From Dryas octopetala (taxonomy: Eukaryota; Streptophyta; Magnoliopsida; Rosales; Rosaceae), in the NCBI GenBank assembly GCA_963921425.1, contig OY992838.1, positions 14,384,001-14,448,000 on the forward strand: a stretch of DNA of 64,000 nt. Direction: 5' to 3'. The translations under genes were made by a program, and so were the position numbers. Under the pieces are notes generated by a model that was given only the letters and a program-made list of their open reading frames with translations, did not search any database and had not been told where the DNA came from. This document shows positions 23,482-34,447 of the stretch, piece by piece; the stretch's first letter is position 1; every line of letters begins with the position of its first letter.

Positions 23482-23980
23482 GGCTTATTCACACCATTAT
23501 CCCCTATAAGATACACTTTTTCTCATTTTGCCCTCTAAAACTTAAATCTTCTCAAATTGCCACCTGAACTTCACACAGTTGTTGCAAAAAACCCTATGCC
23601 GTCAACTTTGTCAATTTATCCATTAAAATAGCTGACGTGGCACCTATATGACATGAGTGAGACCCTTTTTTAGTTATGTAAGATCCATGTGGACAAAAAA
23701 AAATAATAAAAAATAATTTTTAAACTAAAAAATAATAAGATCTATGTCAATTTTTTATAATTCTTTGTGTCTACATGGATGTTACATAACTAGAAAAGGG
23801 TCCCACACATGCCATATAGGTGCCACATCAGCTTTTTTAACAAAAAAATTGATAGAGTTGACGGCATATGATCTTTTGCAACAACTGTTTGAAGTTCAGG
23901 TGGCAAACTGAGAGGATTTAAGTTTCAGGGGGCAAAGTGAAAAAAAATGTATCTTACAGGGACAATGGTGTGAATAAGCC
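23482..23980. mobile_element. Mutator-type MITE with perfect 9-bp TSD
   Basis: The ends are GGCTTATTCACACCATTATCCC and the inverted GGCTTATTCACACCATTGTCCC, with arms of ~230 bp that pair across almost the whole 499 bp. The direct repeat AATAGATAA lies at 23473-23481 and 23981-23989, the 9 bp expected of a MULE-mobilised element. No ORF. Confidence 0.92.
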
Positions 23981-23989
23981 AATAGATAA

Positions 23990-24920
23990 ACATAAAAAAC
24001 CTAATTAATAGGTACAAATACATGAGTGCTTGACCTAACATAGATGAGATATTTTACCTCAAACAAAGACAAAATAATCTTCAATACCTATAAACTATAT
24101 TTGGTTGACAGTGATAAACCCATACTCCTTTTCCATCACAAAATTATAAAAAGCAAACCTCAAGAATCACACAGATCTGAATATGATCCATGAAAACAGT
24201 TTAAAAACCTAAAAAAAATTAAGAAAAGATAAATAAAGGAACATCACGAAATTAGGCTTTGTATTAGTATACTAACAGGCTTGTATCAATTACATCAAAC
24301 AACACTATCACTACAGCTATCAGTTTCATTGCATCTAAACTTTTTTTTTTTTTTTTTGGTGACTTGGGGCCAAAGGCCCAAAACAGAAAACAATTTGCAG
24401 CTAACTTTATTGAGGAACATAAGTGAATTTACTATATTTCCTATTATGGGCTGGAATGAATTGGTTGATTGCTATGTTTCCTATTACATGCTTATTTACT
24501 AATTTCCCTTTCCTATATGTAGGAGATACCCAATATGTAATCAGTATGGGAGAAAATATATTTTACTTTTTTATTGTTAATTCCATCTGATAAAACATGC
24601 TCTCTGGCTTATTTTCTTATATTGCATGAATTCTCACTCTTTGCAATTCACCTGTTGATATATAGTAATTATATACATGCTTGCCGTGCTGTCACTCTTC
24701 TCCTGTTCTTAGTCTTTTTCTACTCATATGGATGAGCTGTTCTTAATTAGTCTTTAAAGATCACAGACAAAGACTTTGACTCAGGCGTATGAAAAACTCC
24801 AAAGAAAAGAAATAAAGTGAAAGAAATATTGGAAAGACTTCTGAACCCTGGAAGACTTACCAACTTATTACAGAAGAGAGAACAGGGCCCTTAGAATAAT
24901 TATAGCTAATACAGGGCAGT
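23990..24920. other. Upstream region of the receptor kinase gene
   Basis: AT-rich sequence with no gene that I can support. 24745-24815 is the segment whose relatives precede the kinase relics in copies A and B. It may contain distal promoter elements. Confidence 0.5.
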
Positions 24921-24926
24921 TGGCAC

Positions 24927-24934
24927 TATAAATA
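24927..24934 (+). promoter_or_regulatory. TATA box of the receptor kinase gene
   Basis: TATAAATA lies 58 bp upstream of the ATG at 24985. A start of transcription ~30 bp downstream would leave a leader of roughly 25-30 nt. Confidence 0.6.
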
Positions 24935-24984
24935 AGTCCTCGAAGTAGTATAAACGTACATTATATGCACCAAAAAGAAAAACC

Positions 24985-27900
24985 ATGACATCTTCAAAAG
25001 TACCTTGCTCTGTTGCTTTTTGCCTTCTTATCTTGTGTGTTCAGCTGATTTCATCATCAAACTTTGCTTTTGCTTCTGCTGCTCCTACTGAAGCAGAGGC
25101 TCTTCTCAAATGGAAAGCCAGCTTTCATAATCAAACCCAGTTCAATAATCTCACCTCATGGACTTATCTTCCCAGTAACAATGCCACCAATTCTTCCACC
25201 AATCATAAACCAAATACAAGCCCATGCATTTGGGCTGGGATTTCATGCAACGCTACTGGAAGTGTCACCAGGATAAACCTTACCAACTCTGGTTTACAAG
25301 GTACGCTACATGAATTTTCTTTCTTGTCCTTCCCTAATCTTGAATATCTTGACCTCAGCATCAATCAACTCTTTGATCCCATCCCACCTCAGATCAGTTC
25401 CCTCTCAAAACTCGTTCATCTTGATCTCTCTGACAATCAGTTGTCTGGGAAAATTCCACCAGAAATCGGTCTACTAACAAATCTTACCATTCTGGGTCTC
25501 GCTGCAAATAATCTTTCTGGTTCAATCCCAGCATCCTTTGGTAATTTGAGAAATCTTATCCTTCTCTATATTTGGAGAAATAAGTTTTCTGGAACTATTC
25601 CTAAAGAGATAGGGAACTTGAAGTCTCTGGTGCAGCTAGATTTGAGCGAGAACCAATTCACGGGTTCAATTCCTACTTCATTAGGTGATTTGAGAAATCT
25701 TACCATTCTCTTTCTTTGGGGAAATAAGTTTTCTGGAACTATTCCTAAAGAGATAGGGAACTTGAAGTCTCTGGTGGATCTAGAGTTGTGCAAGAACCAA
25801 TTCACGGGTTCAATTCCTACTTCATTAGGTGATTTGAGAAATCTTACCACTCTCTATCTTTGGGGAAATAAGTTTTCTGGAACTATTCCTAAAGAGATAG
25901 GGAACTTGAAGTCTATGGTGGATCTAGAGTTGAGCTACAACAATTTAACAGGGCCTATCCCTCCAAATTTTGAAAACTTGGAAAAGCTAACCACGTTATA
26001 CTTGTCCAACAATCGACTTTCTGGCACTATTCCTAAAGAGATAGGAAACTTGAAGTCTATGGTGGATCTAGAGTTGAGCGATAACCAATTCACTGGTTCA
26101 ATTCCTACTTCATTAGGTGATTTGAGAAATCTTACCTATCTCTATCTCGCTACAAATAAGCTTTCTGGAACTATCCCACCAGAAATAGGAAATCTCACAA
26201 GGTTGGCAGAATTGCAGTTGGCTTATAATCAATTGGTTGGTTATTTGCCCCAAAACCTTTGCCAAGGTGGATCACTCGTAAACTTATCAGTAAACAACAA
26301 CCATTTGACTGGTCCAATCCCCAAAAGCATGAAAACTTGCATGAGCTTATTTAGATTGCGGCTTGATGGGAACCAATTGACAGGCAATATATCTGAAGAT
26401 TTTGGTGTCTATCCAAATCTTCATTTTATAGATATAAGTGAAAATAAACTTTATGGTGAAATCTCACACAATTGGGGGCAGTGCCGACAGTTAACAGCCT
26501 TACGAATAGGGGGAAACAACCTTACTGGTAGTATATCACCTAAAATTGGCAACGCAATCCAACTTCAAGAACTCAATCTTTCTTCAAATAGTTTAGTTGG
26601 GATTATCCCAAAGGAGTTTAGGAGATTGACTTCTTTGCAAAGGCTGATGTTGGATAGAAATCAATTGTCCGGTCGTGTACCCTTAGAATTTGGATCACTG
26701 ACTAATCTTGAGTATCTCGACTTGTCCACAAACAAATTCAATGATTCAATTCCTAGCCTTTTGGGTGACTTGGTCAAATTATTCTATTTAAATTTGAGCA
26801 ACAACCAGTTTAATCAAGGAATTCCAGTTCAGTTGGGGGAATTAGTTCACTTGACCCAACTTGATTTAAGTGGTAACTCGCTTGGAGGTAAGATACCATC
26901 AGCAATGGGAAATTTGGAGAGTTTGGTGATGCTGAATCTTTCCCACAATAATCTTTCTGGTTTCATTCCAACAAGTTTTGGAGGTATGCACGGCATGTTA
27001 AATATTGACATATCCTACAATGACTTGGAAGGTCCCCTTCCCAACATCAGCGCATTTCAAAATGCTTCCCCAGAAGCGTTACAAGGCAACAAAGGATTGT
27101 GTGGCAACGTTGGAGCTTTGCAACCCTGCAAACATGGCTCAAAAAAGGAAAAGGACCACAAACTCATATTTGTAATCACATTTTCTCTTGTGGCAGCACT
27201 TTTCCTTTTTTCTTCTATATTTACAATTGTCTTTGTAGTAGAAAGGGAAAAGAAGCATCAACATCTAGAAGAAACCATTGCGCATGAAGAGGTTTCTTTT
27301 TCAGTTTTAAACTTTGATGGAAAAACCATGTATGAGGAAATCGTAAGGGCAACCGAGGATTTTGATTCTAAATATTGCATTGGGAAAGGAGGACATGGAA
27401 GCATCTTCAGAGCAAATTTGCGATCCGCCAACATAGTTGCCGTAAAGAAACTCCACCTTCTATGCAATGGTGAGAAGAATTTTCAAAAGGAGTTCTTGAA
27501 TGAAATAAGGGCACTAACAGAGATACGACACCGAAATATTGTGAAGCTTTATGGTTTTTGTTCCCATAAACGGCACTCATTTTTGGTGTATGAGTATCTA
27601 GAAAGGGGTAGCTTGGCCACAATTTTGAGCAAGGAAGATGAAGCTAAAGAATTGGGGTGGAGAAAAAGAGTGAATATTGTTAAAGGTGTAGCTCATGCCT
27701 TGTGCTACATGCACCACGATTGCTTGCCACCAATTGTGCATCGAGACATATCAACCAAGAACATTTTGGTGGATTCTGAATATGAGGGTTGTGTTTCAGA
27801 CTTCGGCACTGCTAAGTTCTTAAACCCAGACTCAACTAATTGGACTGCCCTTGCAGGCACATACGGATATGTGGCACCAGGTAATATTGTGGTTTTATGT

Positions 27901-28535
27901 CTTTTATATTATTGTATATTTAACATGTTTTATGGTTTTATTTTTAGATCAATGATTCGTTTTCATGGTTAGGATGAGGTTAATTAAGGATAAACATGTT
28001 ACATGTCTAATTAATCCGTGATAGCATGATACAATTTATGCAAGATATGATTAATTTTTTTAAACTTTCATTGAATAGTTATTGCTACATACTAACAATG
28101 CCATTGTTATATGAGCTTTTTCTTTAAGCAGAGCTTGCTTATACAATGGAAGTGAATGAGAAATGTGACGTGTATAGCTTCGGAATAGTAACACTGGAAA
28201 TAATTTTGGGAAGGCATCCGGGAGATCTTCTCTCATCTGTAGCATCAGGGTCATCGTCATCATCATCCTCATCGTCTTCATCTGCATTACCAGCCAATCA
28301 AATCCCTATTCTAGAGTTTTTGGACCAACGCATTTCCCCTCCTACACATCAAGAAGCGGGGGAAGTGCTCACTCTTGTGAAGACAGCATTTGCCTGCTTG
28401 AATGCTAGTCCGCAATCTCGTCCAACAATGAAACAAGTTTCTCAACACTTCTCAGCTCAAAGGCTGCATTTGTCAAAGCCATTGCGTATGATAACCTTTG
28501 GTGAATTGCTGGCACTCCATGGTTTGACTATCTGA
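24985..28535 (+). CDS. LRR receptor-like kinase, MIK2-like (LRR XII/XI-type architecture)
   Basis: Two exons, 24985-27880 and 28132-28535, share a split GAG codon across a GTAATA..AAGCAG intron and encode ~1099 residues. A signal peptide (residues ~1-30) is followed by an LRRNT cap ([12 protein letters not shown]), about two dozen plant-type LRRs to ~residue 700, a CGN..PC cap, one membrane segment (~726-751) and a kinase domain. Kinase motifs: GKGGHGSIF (~799), catalytic Lys in VAVKKLH (~820), HRDISTKN (~919), DFG (~939), and APE rebuilt across the intron. It is an RD-type, probably active kinase at the plasma membrane. The closest type by motif is MDIS1-interacting receptor-like kinase 2, a peptide/immune receptor; its ligand cannot be read from sequence. 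A run of about a dozen serines interrupts the late kinase lobe. The relics at 15 and 21 kb and the degraded flank at 22.5 kb show it belonged to a local cluster. Confidence 0.93.
25591..26166 (+). repeat. 144-bp repeat units within the LRR coding region
   Basis: ACTATTCCTAAAGAGATAGG recurs with units starting at 25591, 25735, 25879 and 26023, exactly 144 bp (two LRRs, 48 residues) apart. Units one and two differ by only a handful of bases, and the last keeps the same ends with a different middle. This is a recent, in-frame expansion of paired LRRs. Confidence 0.92.
28243..28286 (+). repeat. TCA/TCC/TCG trinucleotide repeat coding for serine
   Basis: A stretch of TCA, TCC and TCG codons encodes [14 protein letters not shown] in the receptor kinase, between LLSSVA and LPANQ in the C-lobe. 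The codons are mixed, so the run is partly stabilised. Confidence 0.9.
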
Positions 28536-28978
28536 GGAATTTGCTTCTTTCCTATACATATTTTACTTTGTGTGTCTTCTTCGTAGAAGAAAGGTTCTTC
28601 CTAGATGTTTTCTTATTGTAATCTATTTCATGTACTTGTGTGCTATGCTTCTTGTATAATGCATGTAGGATGCCTCAATGTTAAAAGTGTGGCTTTTCCT
28701 TGTGAGAAATTATAGAGAATAAAACAATGGCTTCTTATATGCCTACACTTTATATGAAAAATGACTAGCTACAATACAATAAATATAAACAGGACCAATA
28801 CACTCTTAAAGACTACCAGGTACGTTGAAACGTGGCAGTAATTACAGTGGCCTTACTATATATGGAATATGGACAGCTACAAAGAAAAAAAAGGCCACGT
28901 ACAGACTCATATACAAACAGAGCCATTCTCGTTTTCAATTTTCTTATACAGAGAGAGAATCAGAAAGCAAAAGTGACA
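28536..28978 (+). other. 3' flank of the receptor kinase, then leader of the annexin pseudogene
   Basis: 28540-28740 is the 3' region of the kinase gene, with possible polyadenylation sequences (GAATAAAACA at ~28720). This part also resembles sequence after the relics at 15.3 and 21.0 kb. TATA-like ACTATATATGG at 28854 precedes the annexin exon 1. Confidence 0.5.
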
Positions 28979-29014
28979 ATGTCGACCCTTCGAGTCCCTA
29001 ATCAGTTAGTCTTG

Positions 29015-29085
29015 AGTTGCTCACATTCTTTGGATGCAGAAGGAACTTGATGCTTCTGCATCGGAAGACTGTGAGCAACTCAAGT
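29015..29085. repeat. Inverted duplication in annexin exon 1
   Basis: CTTGAGTTGCTCACATTCTT with TGGATGCAGAAG is followed after ~10 bases by CTTCTGCATCGGAAGACTGT with GAGCAACTCAAG, its near-perfect reverse complement (about 28 of 32 positions). The second arm is the genuine annexin exon text; the first is an inverted copy of it. Confidence 0.85.
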
Positions 29086-29089
29086 TCCT

Positions 29090-29935
29090 TTATCTTTCTG
29101 ATCATTAATTTTCTCCTTCGCACCATTTCTTTTTCCGATTATAATCCACCACCCTATTTTTAATTGGCTTCAAGATTGATTCTCGACCAAGTTGACCAAC
29201 CCTATTTCACTGGTTCGATTGTTAATGTTAACTATGACGTAAATGATCTGATAATGGAAAACGAGCCGCCTTGTTATTCATTTTTATTCTTCTAATTCTA
29301 TACGACTCTGTTGTTAAGCTTGTATGTGGGGTCATCTAGGTTGGTGAATGGTCCATGTGAATGTAAACGATGATCTGTTAAGCTTGTTTTACATGTTGAT
29401 CACTTCACTCTTCACCAAAGCTTTTTTCTTTTTCTTTTTTTTATCAGAGGAAGATAATGTATTTGGGATAATTCATCTGAAACAAAAAAAAAAAAAAAAC
29501 GATTGCTATATATAGATATATAACAGGTTTGTAAATAATCTGATTTGACATGAAAATGGTTTTGACATGGACTGTTTAAGAGGGAAGGATGAGTATTTGT
29601 TAATGATGAAAATCCTTAGAGGAAGAAAATTAAGGCTATTCAGTTCTTACCGTTAGAAAGCGTGTCCTTTGATTGCAGAAGCAATATAGTGAAGCTAATT
29701 ATTAGATCTGGTTGATTCTTGAAAATGTAGTATTAATTTTCTAAATATTAGACCTGGCTTTGGAAACGATTTGAAATACATTTCAATCATTGTCTGATGT
29801 GCAATTTATAGTCACTTTTAACAGCATAATTAAATTATTTTACCGCTAATAGTTTAGACCAGAGTTGTTATCAATCACTTTCATGTTCAGGTTGTTTGGA
29901 TTTATGTAATCTTAAATTTTTTATCAATATGATTG
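29090..29935 (+). other. Intron-like spacer of the annexin pseudogene
   Basis: No coding sequence seen. 29385-29530 resembles 16035-16150 and 21770-21905 (ACATGTTGATCACTTCACTC, TATATATAGAT), showing that the tandem copies A and B extend homology into DNA that here lies beyond the receptor kinase. Confidence 0.45.
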
Positions 29936-32900
29936 CAGGAAGGGGGACCAATGAGGTTGATCATATCCATTTTGGGGATAGAAATGCTGCTCAAAGAAAG
30001 GTTATTCAAAAAACGTATGCTGAAGCTTATGGTGAAGATCTCCCTAAGGAACTGAACAATAACTTTCAAGTGACTTTGAGGCCACTTTTGGAAGGTACTT
30101 TGTTTTACATTAGTTGTGTTCATTTAACTGCATATGTTTTACATAGACTGATACCATGATTCTTCCAAGACAAGGCAGCGCATATGCTATCAATATTTGC
30201 AGCTTTCTGTTTTTCTTAATTGGATATGAATCCATGATACTAGTTTTCACAAGCTTAATCTTTTGGCTAATTAACTTATGGGAGGAAGTAAACACATCCA
30301 TTGATAGTGCTAACATATATATTTGGTTTTCTGAATTTCTCTAAATCAGAGGGGGTACTGCTTTGGACACTTGATCCTGCTGAACGCGATGCACTTTTGG
30401 CCAATGAAGCTACGAAGAAGAGGACTAAAAACAGTCAAGGTTCTTGCAGAAATAGCCTTCCTAGACAGGTAGACTTTAAATATATTTGTAATTCCTAAAC
30501 CAGTTAAAAGGAAAATAGACTTCCTAGACAGGTAGACTTTAAATATATGTGTGAGTGAAAATGATTATTCATATAATGGCTGGTGGAAATGGAACAGAGT
30601 TATCCCAGTCTCAAGGGCAATAAAGAAAGGTCCTAGCAAAGAACTGGCTATAGTCATCCATTGATAAGCCTTCTTTTTTCAAAATGTTCAAGGCTTCCTC
30701 CACAATAGCCTTCTTGTTGGTTCTCCTAGTTATTGGAAGAGGTAGCCTATACCCCTCTCCTTTTCAAACGACTCAATAAAATTATAAACTTGCTTCTCAA
30801 AAAAGACAAAAAACATATATTATAAACTTTTTTTTTCTCTTATTTATTTATTTTTATCTCAAGAATTGGTTTGGATATCACCAAAACTTGTCGATCTAAT
30901 TAATGTTTGCAGCATTTTAAAAACAGTCTGAACTATGATCATAATGTTGGTTGTAGATTTTGCAAATGAAATAATGGAGGAGGAGGAGGAAAATGGAAGG
31001 GCATTTCAATGTATCAAAGTTTCTATTTCATTTGAGAATTTTTTTCTCCTTGCAACAAAGAGAGATTTACTGTCAAACTTTGCTCTTCCCAGCTTTTAGC
31101 ACCTCTTGTTAGCGCATATAGATATGAGGGAGATGAGGTGAACATGACTCTGGAAAAATCAGAGGCTAAGATACTCCATGAAAAGATCTCTGAGAAGGCC
31201 TACAATCATGAGGATATTATCAGGATGTTGGCTACACGGAGCAAAGCACAGATCAATGCATCTCTCAATCACTACAAAAATGAATTTGGGAATGATATCA
31301 ATAAGGTATGGAAGTGAGTTTTATATAACTATTTTTGGCCTGGTATCCTCGAATTTCTTTTCGTGCTCTTTACATGATTCTGTTATAAGCTTTGCAAAAT
31401 GCCTTTGTAGTCTGGAAGGTTAGACTTTTCTTCTACAGAATATTGGTTTTGTGTTTCAAGACTTTTCTTAAGGAAAAAATGCTTCAGTTGTATAGTTAGT
31501 ATTAACAGAATCATGATTGGTTGACCAAGATGATGACCTTTGCTTCATTTCTCATCATTGTTGTTGTAAAAATCCGTCTGGAGAAAATAGCTTGCACAAG
31601 AAATGGGATGACTTCTCCCAACCATATGAATGATAGAGATATTGAAGAGGGAGAAATTTCTGGTGATGACGGTACGGATGACCGATCAATAGATATGATT
31701 TTGCATGATACAGTAATGTTTGAGGAAAAGAAGGTCAATGAGGTGCAAATATGTAAAGATGCAATTGGTAGAAAAGAGCACCCTTGTGAGGAAGCAAATG
31801 GAATATATTTTGACTACGATTCCTTTCTGGTGGATACTGCTGACAAAGTAAAAAATGGTGGAGGAGTGGAACTCAGAGAAAGTAAAAGAACTGAAAGCAT
31901 TTGTAGACCAGGAGTTGTTAAGGGTAAATATATGAAAGCTATAAAGGCAGATGACTTTGATCCTTTGGTAGAGAGTGGAAGAATTGAAAAGAAAAATAGC
32001 CGAGTTAGGGAGGTTATTGGCTGTCCAGCATTTTGTACTAGTAATCTACCATTGCATGAACAAGTCTCAGTGAAAAATACAGCTGGAACGCATGGAATCA
32101 CATCTGAAGAAAAGGTATCTTTTTCACTTGTGTATTTTCTTTTCCTTAGATGCATGTCCATATATTGTGTTTTGTTTTCGTAAATTCTGTTTACTCATAC
32201 CAACGTAGCTGTTGGCATGGTACATTTTGTGATGTATCAATATGCCACCTTCATTCTTTGGAGTTGCTGCTCAATTCATTGAGCAGAAACTCTACCACAT
32301 ACATACACATTGCTCTTCTGCCAGAGAGTCTTGAGTATGAATTAATTTTTAGTTTGACACATTGCTCTTTTGGTCCATATGTAACCAGTATGGTTTATTG
32401 GTGGTCATGTGCAGTGGGATGCCATTGCCTGTAATAAGAAAAAGCGTGGTCTTCCTTCAAAGGAATCAAAAGAAAGGAAAAAGGTATTACATATTAGTTA
32501 TTACTTACATTGCAAAGAGATCTTATTGCAAATCTCTTTGGAACCCCCATTTGGAAAAGTAATTGAAAAGTTTCTCAATATGTTCAGTGCTTAAGGGCAA
32601 CATATTGTAGCTGCTTGTAAATGTACATTGATATTTGTTTTTCATGAACAATGCACCTTGCAGGCAAAAGACCGAAAGAAACGAGCAGAAAAGAACAGGA
32701 AACTTGGTGTTAAAAGGCTGAAGCTGCTTCCAATACAGAAACCAAAAACTGTAAATTATTGCCGCCATTATCTAAAGGGAAGGTGCTACGAGGTTGAGCT
32801 TTCAATTCTATCAATCTTGTTTGTTTTTGTTTCACAGGGTGAAAAATGCAAATTTTCACATGATATGGTGCCTCTAACAAAGTCCAAGGTATGTCAATTG

Positions 32901-32964
32901 ACTGGATTCTTAATGCTTTCTCGTGGTGCTAGTTGCTTTAATTGAAGGATTTTTTTTAAAGATC

Positions 32965-33275
32965 GCTTCTTTTACCACCCCCAAATTTTTCATCCCACCT
33001 CTTTGTAAAATTTTCAATTACACTTTTATCCTTCTATGAATTGCCTAAAATGACAAACATTAAACAAAAATGAAAAATGGAACTGGAGGCTGGCATGGCC
33101 GCCATCATCCATAACTAACTATAAAACATTAAAAAAAAAAAAAAAAAGGGTAGGCTGGGTATTTTGCAAATATTGGTGGGTGTGTTAAGCAATATGATTT
33201 TTAAAATTTTAATAGGAGGTTTAGCAAAACAGATAGGTGGGATGAGCAGAGTGGGTGGTGGTAATAGAGGTACTC
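32965..33275. mobile_element. Possible MITE in a CCCH-gene intron
   Basis: TTTTACCACCCCCAAATTTTT and TCATCCCACC on the left face the inverted CTATTACCACCACCCACTCT and TCATCCCACC on the right, ~310 bp apart. Arms are short and imperfect and I could not fix a TSD. The sequence splits an otherwise compact intron. Confidence 0.5.
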
Positions 33276-34110
33276 TATAAATGGTACCTAAACTCTATGA
33301 AGGATATAATGCACTTTCCTTGTCTTGTTTTCTGGTGTTGCAGCCCTGCAGTTTTTTTGCACGTGGGTTATGCATGAAAGGGGATGACTGCCCATATGAT
33401 CATCAGCTTATCAAGTATCCCTGTGACAAATTTATTGCCAATGGTTTCTGCAGCAGAGGTGATAAGTGTTTGTATTTGCACAAGGTACATTCTTGCCTGT
33501 ATAAGATGCTACTTTGAGCCACTTATAATGTAAAGCCTGCTTGGCGAGTTCTATCACAGTATATTGCATGTGTAAATTAACTGACTATATCTGCCCTGAG
33601 TTATCATTAGCTCTTACCTAATTCAGTTACTACTAAAATAAGTTATATTTTGCTGATCAAATTTACAATTTTTCTAAGATGACATCCAAGGAAGACAGTG
33701 CAACTGCTGCTTGCAAACCTGAATTGACGCCTTCCTCGGTGCAAGGTAATTCTGGATCTGCACAAGTGAAAATCGGCTCTGCCTCCCACAAGAATGCCCA
33801 TACTCTCAGTAATACTGAACTGAATGCGGCAAGGGCTCTGTTGAAACAACCTGTTCTGGCTACCAAAGGACTTTGCTTCTTCTCTACTGGAAACCATCAT
33901 TAGTTCAGTCTAGTATGTATAAACAAGAAGCCTTGACCCTGGATAGGAATACTGGTACCAAAGCTGGGAACTTGATAGACCAAAGTCCATCAAGTTCCTT
34001 TCAAAATTCAAATGACATTTTGATGAGAACACCACCAGTAGTCACTCCTAAAGGAATAAATTTCTTATCATTTGCATTCTTTTCGACACTTGCATTTGCA
34101 GCAAAGTATG

Positions 34111-34447
34111 TGTTGAACAATGATGCAATGGTGAACAGAGAGTAGAAAATGAGAGTGAGGAGAGAAAGAGATGAAATCACAAAATGTGCGTGATGCTCTA
34201 CATCAGCCCACCACACACAAATCCATTGTATTAGAGTATATTCATGTAGGACAAGAATAACGGTTACAAAGCAAATAGGTGGAGTGACTGTGATCACCTC
34301 AGCACCAAATCATGCAACTGTCCTATAAGACAGTGCCATCTGTCAGCAAATTAATACAACCAAAATCGTAACTAATTAACTAACTAAGACTTGCATTAAT
34401 CAGCTACTTGAATAACTGGAATTCAATTAGAATGCTTAATTCCAACA
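34111..34447 (-). repeat. 3' LTR of the copia element
   Basis: 337 bp, TGTTGGAATTAAG..CATTGTTCAACA on the minus strand. It contains the last ~25 nt of the polyprotein ORF. Confidence 0.96.

Larger units (their letters stand above)
28979..31305 (+). pseudogene. Annexin pseudogene (plant annexin D1/D2-like)
   Basis: Four exon remnants are recognisable: MSTLRVPNQ at 28979 with ASEDCEQLK at ~29063; GRGTNE..DRNAAQRKVIQKTY with AEAYGEDLPKEL at 29940-30093; VLLWTLDPAERDALLANEAT at ~30355-30420, followed by a frame-shifted VLAEIA; and [20 protein letters not shown] with [20 protein letters not shown] at ~31100-31305. The type-2 calcium site GxGT survives as GRGT in repeat 1. The gene is dead: exon 1 is broken by an inverted insertion, exon 3 is frameshifted, and repeats 3-4 are largely missing (no DEGAL-type final exon). 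A (CCCH) gene follows directly. Intact annexins bind membrane phospholipids in response to calcium. Confidence 0.85.

Noticed and set aside
31578-31607. EKIACTR read as another annexin exon piece (family has EIACTR)
   Set aside because: Only a few residues match, and the adjoining sequence belongs to the CCCH gene.
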